From positions 6,674,815-6,738,814 of the forward strand of contig JAGGNK010007448.1 of NCBI GenBank assembly GCA_017590115.1: 64,000 nucleotides of DNA, given 5' to 3'. Source of the DNA: Montifringilla adamsi. Taxonomy: Eukaryota; Chordata; Aves; Passeriformes; Passeridae. Below are positions 32,009-44,179 of the stretch, piece by piece (within the stretch, counting starts at the first letter, position 1; every line of letters begins with the position of its first letter). The notes under the pieces are model-generated. The model had not been told where the DNA came from. It did not search any database and saw nothing but the letters and a program-made list of their open reading frames with translations. Both the position numbers and the translations under genes were made by a program.

Positions 32009-35000
32009 CTGATGGATGGAGAGAAGAAAAAGAGAATAATCACTATTTGCTGAATACTGCACTCAAACATCCCAGAATACAAAGAGATGTTATTGCAGTA
32101 AATTCTTGGTTATGGTTTATGATGGTGTGGACACAGAGAGAGCTGAGCTGGGTTTTAAGTCTGGTCCAGAGCCACACAAATGATGCAGAACAGCTGCTAA
32201 GGAGCAGCCTGCACCCAGAGGAAGTTTTGGCAGTATTTGAGTGAAGTTCATTACCCTGACTGTATGGGGATTCTGCACAAAGCCACGTGTGTCTTTTTGC
32301 TATGCTTCCTCTTTCCTCTGTCTCACAAATGTGTTCCAGTCCACACAACACCCTAGATAATGGTAAATTGGCTTTACATTCATAGATCTAAGTAAAAAAC
32401 ATTCTTACCCAGTGGAGTACTTCATCTAGCCAAAACCAACATTAAATAATTGCTTTCTATTTTATAAATAAGAATGTATTTGTTTCAAAAAGCAAGTTTT
32501 CTGTAAAATGCCCAACCAAAAATTAAACAGAGAACACCTTCATTAAAAGGCCTGCTTCCCCTGAAGCCACCTTTTAACACATTAGCAATAGAAGACTTAA
32601 TCATTCAAGAAGCTACTGTAGTGTATCTGTTATAGGCAGATAAGGCTCTGGATAAAGAGATAAGGGCATGATAATCCTGAACTCTAAGTCTGCCAGCAGT
32701 CAAAGCAACAATCATTCGCGCCAGAAAGACAGAGAGAACATTTTATGGATGTCTGACAAATAGATCTCCTGCTCACAGTCACAAACACATGCCCCTCTTA
32801 CAGGCAGGCTGGAAAACTGGCAGGGCTTCCTGCCACTATTGGCTTCCCAGCATATTACACAAAGGAAACTCTAAGGGATCAATTTTAATTTTATTTATTT
32901 TAAAGCAGCCTGAAGTACAGCATCATCATTCCAGTTTCATCTTTGTGTCCTTGTCTGTGGAGCTTGGAAACAACTGGCATTGCTCTCTCAGTGCAGTAGC
33001 TGCAACTGCGATGTCACTGCCATCATCCCTCTGAGCAAGGAAAATACTCCAGTTCTGGCACTTTAACACAAGGCTCTACTGAAAGCTGAAATTCCATGGG
33101 TTAACACACACACAACAAGAGGAATAAGGTGCAAACACCACCCAAGTGTCCACCAGCTGACTCAGGACTCCATGCTCTACTTACACTCCTGCTGTGAGCT
33201 GGTGCTCCAACAGAACGTACCCTGTGTTACCCAAAAGCTCAGCTCTCCACAAGCTGTCCTGGAACATCCCACACAGCGGGGAGGAAGAGGGAGCACAAAC
33301 AGATGTCCATGGGGACTAAAACTATGAAGATGTCCCTGCTGGGACAGAGAGCCCTGCTGAGGAACAGTGTGTTCTGAGAAGTGTCCTGATGAGTAACATC
33401 ACTCGACTCTTGGCTGCATTTGGCATCATGGGGCTGAGTGATGACTCAGTGGATTGCCACCTTTCTGCCCTCTGGACAAAATTCCACTGCTGAAAGGTTT
33501 TTGGAGACCCTCATGACTTTAGCAGACTTAGAGGTGGACCCTGTGGGCCTCTGGGGTGGTGGCCAGTGAGGACTGCAAACACACAGGAGCACAATGGGAA
33601 ATAAAATCTATGGGCATCCCGACCAAAAGCCAAAATACTCCTTAAACATGCCCCTGAGAAGGCTATGGAAGGGAAAATGTAATGTTTCCATTTCCTGACC
33701 ATTCTTCACCACCTTAAACCAAAGCCAGGCCAACAGTGCAGACTGTGGTGGTGGCTGTGCTACAGCAGTGCTGAGGAGCCCTCAGGGCTGAAGTGCTCAG
33801 TTTTCCTATTTTGCCAGTCATAATGGACACACAGTTGTCTTCCACATGGGAATGTGGGTTAAAATGGGAGGAAACCATTCAATTTGGCTCAAAAGTATCT
33901 TCAGAATTATTCAAACCATTGGGACTGGGGGGAAAAAACCCAAAGCACCTTCCACTGGAGGCACCAACAGATGACTGCAATGACTGAGAGGATCACTTTC
34001 CCTTCCAACTTTGACAAACATCCCCAGGCCCTCAATGTTTCTCCTCTCTGCTATCCCCAGATGAGAACTAGCATTTGGAAATCAAGCCAAAATCTTTAGC
34101 ATACACACAGAGGTAATGTGCACACAACTGAGCCAGATGCACATTATGCTATTCCTTATCAGCAAGGAAAGAGATTCCTGCAGCAGTAATTAGAGATAAT
34201 TAAAGCCTCTCTCCAAACTATGCTACTTCAGCAAGCTGAAAATTCCACAATGAGATGGATTTTTGAGAAGTTATGTAATCAAAGCAAGGATTTTTTTTCC
34301 TGCCTAGCAAAGCCCTAAAACCTGAGATCAAAATATCAAGTAACAGAGGTGAACAAGAGTCTCCTTTATGTTTAATTCTGAAAATAAAGAAGTAAGCATT
34401 GAAATGTGGAAGTGGATCTTGTGTGATCTGCCAGAAAAACAAAACAGGGTCTGCTGTGGAGAGAAGTGTCCATCTTCTCAGTTCTGCTTCCACCAAATGT
34501 GGCTTGGCCTTCCTAAAATAAACCCTGTTCCTTGGCTGTGCAGGAGGTGAAAGCATGCTGCTTCCAAATGCTGACCTCTTGATGGGCAAATACTCTCCCA
34601 TCTCCCCAGACAGCCACACATCTGCTCTAAGGCTGACCAGACATGAGCCAGCTCCAACTGGAAGGCCAAAATAACTCAGTCTAAAAACAAAGCAGAGACT
34701 GATATAGCCGTGGTGCTGAGCAGGGCTCAGGCTCAGCACGGCATGGACATGTCCATGCTGCTCCCAGTCTGGGCTGGCTCATGAACAGACATCCAAAACC
34801 TTTTCAATCCCCTCATCTGCAGAGGACACAGCTCTGGCTGAAAGACAACAGGTAGCCAGGGTTTAAATATTGCTTAAAGTCAAAGAACAACTCCCAAGTT
34901 GTGTGTCCAAGTCTCCTGCAATGAGACCACACAGCTCTATTCCAGATCTGGGGATAACACATCTCTCCCTGGGACTGGGCAGATTCAGTCAGTGATAACT

Positions 35001-36396
35001 CACCATTTCTGGGGAATTACAGCACAGATTTTCACATCCTCCAAATTGCTGCTGAATTCCAGACTAACAGCAGCTGAGATTTTAGGCTAAACTCTTTTCC
35101 TCTCTCCCGCTGTGCAAATTTAAGACCAGCTTTACTTTTAAAATGTGTAGCTCAAAGTTAAAGAGCATATTGTGCAAAATAATCCTAGAAAATCCATCTT
35201 CTTTAGGTGCTAGAAATGATTTGTTTCAAAGATATTTATTTAAAAGGCTCATAAAGTAATAGCAGATTTTAGCATCTGTGTTTGAGTAACATTAAAGAGA
35301 TATCCAGATGAGGCAGACACCAAACCAAGAGGCCTGAAAATGTGACAGTCAAAGCCTGGGAGATCCACTTCATTTTTACATTTGGCTCCACTTAATAAAA
35401 CCGATTCTGAGTACAGTGAAAGGTTCCTGATTCATAACTCCAGGTGAAGCACCTGCTGCAGTTCTTAAATTCTATCCCAACATTCCTTGTGTAGTTGATT
35501 TAAACATTCCCCTTTAAATTCAGCCCTGCCCTTGAAAGAGATTTAACTTCCTCTACAGTTTCCAAAATGAGATTCCCAGGAGATAAGACAGTCTGTCCAC
35601 TGGTGCCCTAAGCCTAGATCAACCAAACTTTTACCAACAGTGCTGGGGCAGGTGAGTGATCAGCCCAGAGACAGCCTGGGACACAGAAATAATGGGCACA
35701 AGAACCTTCCCAGGGAGGCAGGAGGAAAGCCCACAGCTTTTCCAGGGTGAACAGGGAGGGAATGCTACAAGCAGGTCTGACAATGGATACAAAGGTTCCT
35801 GTTAAACGTTTCCATTAGCAATGTAAAACTAATCTCCAGAAAACTGAGTTTAGCTCATCACCTGTTCCACACCCTAATCCAGCTGCTTAGAGTGGTGATG
35901 TATCACTGACAAATCCCTTGAAATTTCTCTTAGAAGATGGAGCTGGAGTCTTTCATTCTCTGTTGGCATTGACAGGGAGCATTTTCATTTTATTTTGCTG
36001 AGACAGAAAATGTGCAAACCACGTCTTGTAATCTGCATGGGAGACTGGGAATGACTTGCTGACAATTTAATGCAATACTGAAGAAAGATCCATTGCTTCT
36101 TCCAATTCATCCAAATGCCAGGGTGAGCATGCCAGAGGCTCATATTCAGAGCCAAACTGTGCTAGTCTTTAACCAGCACTCCAAAGAGGAACATTTAACT
36201 TATGGAACAGTTGATTTAAGGGGTAGTTTACTGAAAGCAGAAATAGGATCTTCATATTTTACCTGCACTTAAAAAGCCAGAAGAGGTTAACTAGAAGACG
36301 TCTAGTTTACACTAGAAGAGGTCTAGTTTACATAGACCTCTTCTAAAGTACATTACTATATGCTCTTTATAATAAAATTTACAATGTCTCATGTAC
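32009..36396 (-). other. RAPGEF1: RAPGEF1 intron between w3 and w4 (4.4 kb)
   Basis: A 4.4-kb intron. Close to its 5' end lies a short tandem repeat with a 13-bp perfect inverted repeat (36290-36345). I saw no transposon or additional exon in the remainder; the 173-codon open frame at 34218-34739 has no recognisable domain. Confidence 0.85.
36290..36345. repeat. 21-bp tandem duplication ending in a 13-bp perfect hairpin
   Basis: ACTAGAAGASGTCTAGTTTAC is present twice (36290-36310, 36311-36331) with one mismatch. The second copy pairs with the sequence after it: TAGAAGAGGTCTA (36313-36325) and TAGACCTCTTCTA (36333-36345) are perfect complements around a 7-nt loop. In the transcript the stem starts about 51 nt past the w3 donor. 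Confidence 0.93.
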
Positions 36397-36553
36397 CTTG
36401 ACTCCATCCAGAACAGCTTTTATGACATCCTTCACTGTTGTCACCATCTCCTTGTCCTCTGAATTCACCCCCTCCAGCATCACCTGGTCAGACCAGCGGA
36501 TGAGGTTGGCCAGGCTCTGGTACACTCGGCTGTAGCAGGATGAGATGGCAGAA
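36397..36553 (-). CDS. RAPGEF1: RAPGEF1 exon w3: N-terminal domain helices
   Basis: This 157-nt exon encodes 52 residues: SAISSCYSRVYQSLANLIRW, SDQVMLEGVNSEDKEMVTTV and KDVIKAVLDGVK. It is nearly identical to human C3G. It lies in the helical N-terminal domain, which in human contacts the REM domain and overlaps the mapped E-cadherin-binding region. The acceptor is tgctgtgcag before TTCTGC with an upstream T15 tract; the donor is GTCAAG followed by gtacat. Phase AG|T in and 0 out. Confidence 0.98.
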
Positions 36554-39250
36554 CTGCACAGCAGGAGAGGGAGCAGTTGAGAAAAAAAAAAAAAAAAGAA
36601 CAAAAAGAAATTTTGGAGATGTTATCAAATGTTAGGAGAGCGAGTTTCACACTGTGCATTTCACTGCTTTGCTCTCTGACACCCAGAATTTGTGTTGAGC
36701 AGGTGACAAAGCTCAGGCTGCTCCTCCAGGGCAGCTGCTCTCCCGTTTTCCAGCACTCAATGATGACAGTTTGAAGGTACAAACAACCAACAGCTCATTC
36801 TCAAGTATCAGAAGGAATTATCTAGGATGCAGGTTAATGCTAAAAAAAAAAATAAAATCTTTCCATCTTAATTTACAGCTCCATCCTATGCTTTAGTGTT
36901 AAAAATCAGTATTCAAGCCCTACATTTAAGTTTAAGCTATGTTATTTCAGTATTATCCTTCTTCCTTATTAGCTCTCCCCAAAACCATCTTGGACCACTG
37001 AGAGCTGACTCTATTCATTCCTTTACAAATCACTGCCTCACTGTTTATAATGCCTGAAAACATGTAATTAAAATTACTTCTTTGGAGAAACTGAACTGAA
37101 TGAATTTCAGGTTTGAAAGAGGAAGGGTGTTGCTTTGTTTTGTTTTTAATGAGAAACAGAATTGAATCTATTGTTCTGAAGGGGGAAAAAAAAAAAGAGT
37201 TTTGGAAGGATGACAACTTTAAATAAAAGTTAACTGTAACAACAGTGCTCCCAGGCATTTTCCTGGCCATTCTGAAAACACTGACTTCATTACTAAACAA
37301 GGTGTGTTAACAGCACTGCTGATGGCAACGCTTCAGCAATTCTTTGTCACGTTAAATCAATTTCAAACTGCATCAAAACCATAAACAGATAAGAGAAGGT
37401 GTAATCTTGCAATCATTACTGATACAAGTTGCTCCAAATCTTCCCATTTCTCTCTGGTATCCATTCTGCATTGGCTTAACTCCAGTAACTTCATTATCTG
37501 TGAGAAAAGAACCAAGCCCACGAGCTCCAATGAATTTATTTAGGTGAATGAGGTTTGCAGGACTGGGGAAAGAACTACTGTCAAGTTTCAACCAGGGAAT
37601 ACAAACAATGGCAAGGACTTGATTGTTTGGTTGTTGTTTGGGGTTTTTTTTAAGGTTTGTTGCTTGCCATTTGTTCTCATTTCAAATGAAATTAGCTTGG
37701 TAGGAGATATTTCCTAAACAGGGCCCTCCCCCATCTCTTTCTGAGGCTTTGATTTCTTTGCCATTAATCTTCAGTCTGCTTCCTTCTAAAGAGGCAGTAA
37801 TTGAAAGCCCATTTTGTGCAAGATTTAATTACTCTTTTCCTTGATGCAAATGCTTTCCCTAAAGCAAAAAGAAGTCCAACAAAAATTGTAGGGCTTTCTT
37901 CATCACTGGCACAAGTCTTGCTCACTTTTCTTGCCATCAGAGTCACTCCTTTGTGTCCTGCCACAAAAGTACACAGGTAGGGAGAGAAGGACATGGCTTT
38001 TTGAGAAAGCCAGAGCCCCTTTTGGGTTTTTTGCGGGGCTAAGCAAGGCAGGGCATGGACATGGGATCTGTGCTTTAATGCACAGTGTTTCCAGAAAGAG
38101 AGATTTACCACTGTGTAGAGGACATTCCCATTCCAACAGATTTGCTCACTATGGTTCAAGAGATCCAACCTCAACTGGATCTTACCTGTCCCAGGCACAG
38201 GTCTGATACTCACCCATCTCCTCCTTCCTTTTGCCAGGAGCAGCCCTGGCCTCAGCACTGGGGCCAAACACAACTGAGCATCTCTGTTTGCAAAGTATTT
38301 GGCACCCAGTGCTACCCCAACTACATTAAAAACCTTCCCTGTGCCAGCACCGAAATAAGCATCTCGAAAGAAAAAAAATAAATAATTGGAGATATTTAAT
38401 GGGAAAACAAACAGGAACAGCACAAAAACCTGGCAGGATTTCAGGAACCAAACACCTGCATTTCTCTGCTTAGTTCTGTGCTTTTCTCTGTGTTAACTTT
38501 GCCCTTTCAGTATTATTCAACAATGTTTGTTTGTTTTCTGTAAATCAATTGCTCCAGCATCCATGGGATGAACACCAACAATATCTCTGTGGCTTGGCAA
38601 CGCCAGAAATTCTTATAAACCATGCTGAGCTTGGCTTTGGCAAATTCCTACTTCTTTCCTGGCTTCAAACCCACTGCCTGACTGGTAAAAACATAATACA
38701 CATAATCTGTTAAAACATAAAACAATAATCTGTTGAGTGAGGCAGGAATGAACTTGGACTGGTTAATCTGCTGAAGTACATCTATTTACTTCTGTATCTG
38801 ATCCAACAAAATCCAAAAAAAGCAGTTAAGAGTGCAGGCTCAGACTTCTGTAATATCAGGGTGGATAAACTGAGCACAAAAAAGGATTACTCTGAAGATA
38901 AACTCTTTTTTCAGGTGAAGCTATTGGATTTGTTAGCTTTTAGGATACCACCATGGACTGCAGAAACAGGAATAGCATCTGAAGAGAATCTCCCTCTGGA
39001 AAACAATGAATTTCCAAGTTTATGCTAAAAAACATCCCTTCCTCCACTCTCAAAGCAGCCTGATTTGCTTTATCTTTCCATGGCATGAGCTTCTTCACAG
39101 CAGGGAATCTGCTTTTAAATGATGTCTGAAACCACCACGTAATTAGTAACAACAGGAGTCACTTCACCAGCTTCTCCTGGACCTGGCTCCTCAGATAAAG
39201 CAGGAGCCTGTTGGTCTGTCATGGTCCCAAAATCCAAGAAGGAAACTCAC
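36554..39250 (-). other. RAPGEF1: RAPGEF1 intron between w2 and w3
   Basis: A 2.7-kb intron. It contains the longest open frame of the window outside the gene (minus strand, 37764-38423), within which a splice-site-bounded pseudo-exon can be drawn (38186-38362). No transposon was recognised. Confidence 0.85.
38186..38362 (-). other. Candidate intronic pseudo-exon or poison exon (177 nt)
   Basis: On the minus strand a T-rich tract ends in ctttcgag at 38363, and 177 nt later GGGACAG meets gtaaga at 38185-38184, a strong donor. The enclosed DNA is open in one frame as part of a 219-codon frame, but not in the frame set by w2. Spliced between w2 and w3 it would give a few residues and then a TAA. 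It could therefore be a decoy, a poison exon, or chance. I recognise no homology in the open frame. Confidence 0.25.
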
Positions 39251-39429
39251 CTCTGCTGGATGCGTGGGTCCGTTTGCACCAAGGGCAGGATGGCTTCCAG
39301 CACTTTACTTGCTGAGCCTGGCAGCATCTCCAATACTTTGTTATCAATTGCCATTTTGTCCACAATAGTCTTAAAGTAGCGCAATGCACTGACAACCTCC
39401 TTCTCCTTTTCCTCTAGCCATGATACATT
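39251..39429 (-). CDS. RAPGEF1: RAPGEF1 exon w2: N-terminal domain core
   Basis: This 179-nt exon encodes NVSWLEEKEKEVVSALRYFK, TIVDKMAIDNKVLEMLPGSA, SKVLEAILPLVQTDPRIQQ and two bases of a Ser codon. Human C3G has NLSWLEEKEKEVVSALRYFK followed by an almost identical sequence. It is helical and belongs to the N-terminal regulatory domain. The acceptor is ccccttcag before AATGTA; the donor is CAGCAGAG followed by gtgagt. It starts in phase 0 and ends in phase 2. Confidence 0.98.
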
Positions 39430-39771
39430 CTGAAGGGGAGGGAAGAAAAGGAGAGATTTGTTAAAACTTCAGTATTTTTAAGGGTAGGGTTCCTTTAACA
39501 AACCCAAAGTTTGGTGACACTGAGGTGTGTTCCAGGAGGAGCGGAAAAATCCCCTTTTACCACAAACACTTTTAAATTTAATTACTACTCTTTCAAAGGA
39601 ATAGTCAGTGCAAGATTACACCCCCACTTCAACCTTCAGAATTACCTGCATTCCAAACTGAAGGCTGATCTTGATCAGTTTTAGGCTAAGATTAGCACCA
39701 CTGATGACATCAAGGACACTGCTTTGAAACCTACACCCTAAACTGGGACAGTGAAAGAAAAAACATTTCCC

Positions 39772-40055
39772 TGAATGGTTTGGGTTGGAAGGGACCTTAA
39801 AGCCCATCTCCACCCCCTGCCATGGGCAGGAACACCTTTCACTATCCCAGGCTGTCCAAGCCCCATCCAACCTGACCTGGGACACTTCCAGGGATGGGGC
39901 AGCCAAAATTGCTCTGGGCAACCTGTGCCAGGGCCCTACCACCTTCACAGGGAAGAATTTATTCTTAATATCTAAACTAAACCCTGCCCTCTGTCAATTT
40001 AAAGGCAACACCCCTTGTCCAGTTACTATATGTCCTTGTAAAATACATGAAAACA
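39772..40055 (-). mobile_element. CR1 non-LTR retrotransposon, truncated 3' end (longest copy)
   Basis: The plus strand reads GAATGGTTTGGGTTGGAAGG, then CATGGGCAGGAACACC, TCCAGGGATGGGGCAGCC, CTCTGGGCAACCTGTGCCAG and CCCTTGTCC in the order expected for the reverse complement of a CR1 3' end. It is the longest and best preserved CR1 copy here, lying on the minus strand and sense to RAPGEF1. The boundary at 40055 is approximate. Confidence 0.93.
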
Positions 40056-40914
40056 CCCAAATAAACTCCACTCTGATGAGCCTCCAACTTAAATCATTTT
40101 GTGATGCTACTGGAACAAGAGAACTCACACAATTTCCATGAGGACCAACTGTAAAAGCTAAGTTTTGGCATTGGTGAATGAATGTTGCAGAAGGGAGCAA
40201 TTCACTGGAATAAAGCTGAGTTGTGGTCACTAATTTCTGTGCCACCACAAACACAAGAGGAGGAAATTCAGAAGTGATACATGATACCTCAATGGCATTC
40301 TGGACAGGGATATTTTTTAAAAGTTTACAACAGTATGCCTGGAGGACTTTTAATGCCACAGGTAGTTTCTAAGTGAGATTTAAATTAACTACTGAACACT
40401 GCTAGAAAAGGAGCAGAGAGCTTAGCAGAGTCAGATTTCATCCATTATCTCCTCAGTAAATTCAGCTTCAGGAATTAATGACCTATGGGCATTGTGTCCT
40501 CCCTATATTCTTGTCAGCTGTTAAACTGCTGCTTTTCTGCAAAATCAGGCCAGCAGCCCAAAAGGTTTTAGGAAGAACAATTTATAGGCAGCACTGGTTA
40601 GTAATTTGGGGCCAGTTGCATAAAAGGGTTAGAATCCCAAGTTCCATCTAGCTCCAACTTCAGAAGTCTAAGTCCCAGTCCAAGAACTGCAAACCACCCT
40701 GTCATTTTCCATCTCGTCTGGGCAGTGCCCAAAATCTGCTGCTGCTTCCCCTTTGGACAACACTTCTTGCCAGGAACCTCAAGTTCTGATCTACAGCCCA
40801 CAGTGCCCTGAACTGCCTTGCTCAGGAGCAGCCTGGCAACTCACTGGGATACAAAATGACATTTCCCATTCTGCAGGGATGTGCCCTCACCACTACAGAG
40901 TTTATTCCAGGATA

Positions 40915-41000
40915 CAGAATCTTAAAAACATTTAGGTTGGAAATTACCTCCAGGATCATTGAGTCCAACCATTAATCTATGGAGAGCCTTGGCCTCTTCC
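40915..41000 (-). mobile_element. CR1 fragment, diverged
   Basis: ACAGAATCTTAAAAACATTT then AGGTTGGAAATTACCTCCAG and GATCATTGAGTCCAACC match the short 3' terminal part of a CR1 subfamily, again in antisense on the plus strand, so the element is on the minus strand. Confidence 0.85.
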
Positions 41001-41343
41001 AAGATTTTGCACTTCATACGAAATGATCACACATTTTAGGGACCAGAGAGTCTGTAAATTCCCTGGGTAAGCATGACCATGGTCCAGCAGTCAAAGCTCT
41101 CAAACAGAAGTGAAAAAATGCGGACTGCAGTTCCTGCTCCCATGGCTGTTTATGGGTTTCATTCAACAACTGTTTCCTGTAGAAAGGCTTGTGACTTAAT
41201 AGCTTAAACACTCTCCTGGTGCACAGAAGGGATGGGCCTGACAGAGTTCAGGGCTGAGAATGACAACTGGAAACACAAATCCTTCCGCTGAGCACACCAA
41301 GGGATGTGAATCCAGCCACCGGACACTGTCTGGGACACAGCCC

Positions 41344-41371
41344 TTTTTTTTCTTTTTTTTTTATTTTTTTT
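41344..41371. repeat. T-rich low-complexity run
   Basis: Runs of T interrupted by single C and A residues, directly before a CCCCC stretch and about 70 bp left of the duplicated CR1 end. Confidence 0.85.
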
Positions 41372-41443
41372 TCCCCCTGCTAGTCCTTTGGGTGACATTC
41401 CCCAGGAGCACTTTGTAATGAATCCTCTTCCAAGGTCCAAAGA

Positions 41444-41665
41444 TAGCATAGGTAGGTGTGCACAGAACCATGGAATGGTTTGGGTTGGAACCTTAAATCG
41501 TAGCATAGGTAGGTGTGCACAGAACCATGGGTTTGGGTTGGAAGGGACCTTAAATCTCATCTCATTCCACCCCTGCCACAGGTTCCACCAGACCAGACTG
41601 CCCCAAGTCTGTCCAACCTGTCCTGGAACACTCCCAGGGATGGGGCAGCCACCCATTTCTCTTTT
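41444..41665 (-). mobile_element. CR1 3' end with an internal 57-bp tandem duplication
   Basis: The last bases of a minus-strand CR1 together with about 34 bp of flank (TAGCATAGGTAGGTGTGCAC ...) occur twice: 41444-41500 and 41501-41556. The inner copy lacks the GGGA of GGAAGGGACC and the outer copy lacks AAT of GGAATGG. The rest of the element (TCCAACCTGTCCTGGAACAC, CAGGGATGGGGCAGCC) follows once. The duplication therefore arose after insertion. Confidence 0.9.
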
Positions 41666-43729
41666 GGGCATTAAATGGGAAAAAGTTACAACTCAGGCAA
41701 AACAGCATCTCCTCCCCACTCCCTGCCTGACACATATAGATGTTTTTGGATGATTTCAGAAATTTTCCCTTAATAATCAAATTGCAAATGCATCATGTAT
41801 GAGACATAGCTAACCCAGAAAGGGTCACAGTGAGCTGTACAGAATACACCCAATTACAAAAGCTGGAATCATCCTTTTTTTCCTTACATTTTGGCAGTGT
41901 AAAACCTATCATAAGTCTGTATATAGCACTGAAGGACACTCCTGTTCCTCCAATAGGATAAGAATCACAGACAGGGTTCAGAGGACAAAAGGAGGTTGTG
42001 AAAAGAACACCCCCAATGTTGCCTCCATCCAGATATAAAGGGGAACAGGAGATGATGATGTTTGCATGAGCTGAGCATATCCTTCAGCTTACACATCATG
42101 ATTTTACATTAATTTTTAGTATTGCTATTTCTGCTCTACGGTGATTATCTACTTCAAGAGCACAAAAATAGCATCTTAAGTACTCAAGAGGGAGAAAAGG
42201 ATGATATTTGGTTTATCAAGTGAGCCTTCTGACAGAAGATCTCCTATTTGTCTACTGATGTCTATGTTCCAGTGAGAAAACCTGGCGACAATCCAGGCAC
42301 ATTCTCTTCCCCACTCCCTCCACTAAAGCTAATGAGCTGACTACATCCAACTAATTGATTAGATGGGCAGTAGCTATTAAAATAGGTAAGGAATAAGCCA
42401 GAAATCAACAATATTTCACAGTATAAAAATGAATGCATCTTAAATAATCATGTACAGTAATAAAAAATATTTTGAGTATTTTGTTTTCCAAATAAAAAAA
42501 TCCCAATCTCTACATAAAAAATTATGGCATGGCTTATTAGTAAATCCTCTTGCACTATTTTTAGGGGAAAAATAGAGAAGGAAAAACTTCATCCATTATT
42601 AACATGCATTTGCTATAGACCACATTTTGAAAAGGGCTCTTCATTTTCTAATGCGTTTAATGTGGTCACACATCAATTTAAAGGAAGGCTGCTAAATTAT
42701 CTCAAGATACCATCCTGAAACATCATTGGAATTAAAAGCCTTCAAGGAATACTCTCACTGTTGTTTTGGGGCTTTTTTTGGTTTTATTTTTAAGTAGTAC
42801 TCAGCTATGCAAGGTGTTTGGCTCCCTAGAAAGATTTCCACAGCCTCCTGAGGAAAAAACCTAAACCTGGGGGAAAATCCCTCATCATCTTCCACCTGAT
42901 GGGGCAAAATAGCATGAGGAAGGCTGCAGAGGCTTCTTTGGGTGTTAAGCAAGTCACACAGCCTAACAAAACTTTATCTTGCTGGCTGCTCCCAGTAACT
43001 CTACAACAACTCTCAGCAGAGATAATCTGAAAAATTCTGCATGTCTGGCACTGAACACTGGATGAGACGTTTAACAGCTGAGAATGATGTTTAATTATCC
43101 TAAACAACCTCAACTGTTCTTAACTTCTGGCTTTGATTTGTACTTGAAAACTGACTGCAACAGCGTTGTCACAGAGAAAGGCTCCAGCTACATAATCAGG
43201 TCACAACAGGAGAGGAGATAACACAGATCAGTTTGTGACCTCATTTCTTAGAGGACCTGGAGTACATTTGGTCTGAGGAACATTGTGCTGGATCAGCAGC
43301 TGCTCAAACACTTGTGTGTGACTCTCCCTGCTGCTGTCACCAGAGATTGAGCACATCTTTGGACCAGCTTCAAGGATGTGCTCGCCTGGGTCTGGGGTTT
43401 TTAACAGGATCACACCCCAAAACCAGGCAGCTCTTTGGAAGCTGTAAGCACAACCCACAGGGTGTGCATGTGGGGAGGATGTGTCAGGCCATACACCACC
43501 TTCCATAATGAGAGATTTAAATGCTTGTGGAAGGAGGTCTCATCACGCACTGCAATCAACATGTCTTGATTTAATACCACACAGTGCTGCTATAGGTAAC
43601 CATAAAGTGACCCTGAGGATCCCTGAGCTGCAGAATTATGCAGAGAACAAATTCACACACCAGATTATGATAAACTGAGTACCAGAAAGCAAGAAACCAT
43701 CAGGATAACAGAACATGGCCTTTGCTTAC

Positions 43730-43869
43730 TTTGTTCACTGACTTCTCTGGTGTTTTCACTGTCAGGTCAGCTTGCTTTCCTTTCTTGGAGGGAGTTCTCT
43801 TTATTTTTGGTGAATGAAACTTGCCCTTCAACTTCATCGTGAACGAGGAGAGATGAGAACGCTCAGAAT
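43730..43869 (-). CDS. RAPGEF1: RAPGEF1 exon w1: first common coding exon
   Basis: This 140-nt exon supplies the last two bases of an Asp codon and 46 residues: SERSHLSSFTMKLKGKFHSP, KIKRTPSKKGKQADLTVKTP and EKSVNK. Human C3G reads DSQRSHLSSFTMKL, then FHSPKIKRTPSKKGK. It is strongly basic. In mammals alternative first exons splice to this exon through a G|AT Asp codon, so the start codon lies upstream. The acceptor is tttctgtgtctttctag before ATTCTG; the donor is GTGAACAAA followed by gtaagc. Phase 1 in, phase 0 out. The internal Met in SSFTMKL could serve as a start if transcription began close by, but nothing supports that. Confidence 0.97.
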
Positions 43870-44179
43870 CTAGAAAGACACAGAAAAGAATTACTGGATT
43901 AGAGCAAATATGTTGAAACCAGGGACGTGTTACAGCATTATCTGGAAGACACTTGCACCACGTAAATTTGAGTGGAACACAATAAAGAAAATTAATAAGC
44001 TGCTGCTCTATATTATGTTTCAAACCACAACACCACCATAATTTCCTGCTTTCCTCAACCACACTATCACCATCATTTCCTGCTTTCCCTTGAAGGCAGG
44101 AACACTGCAAAGCAGAGGCAGGGACAGTGGGACTGCTGCTGCCCTGTGCCTTGGAGGGAAGAGGGAAAACACCTCTCTT

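Larger units (their letters stand above)
39430..43729 (-). other. RAPGEF1: RAPGEF1 intron between w1 and w2, CR1-rich
   Basis: A 4.3-kb intron with three CR1 fragments (39772-40055, 40915-41000, 41444-41665) and a T-rich run at 41344-41371. Human C3G has about 38 further residues (starting EATDRFLPEG) between the w1 and w2 peptides. I searched this intron on the minus strand for that segment and did not find it. Confidence 0.82.

Noticed and set aside
34218..34739. 173-codon minus-strand open frame in the w3-w4 intron
   Set aside because: No recognised motif and no good splice-bounded segment; joining it to the flanking exons would break the phase match.
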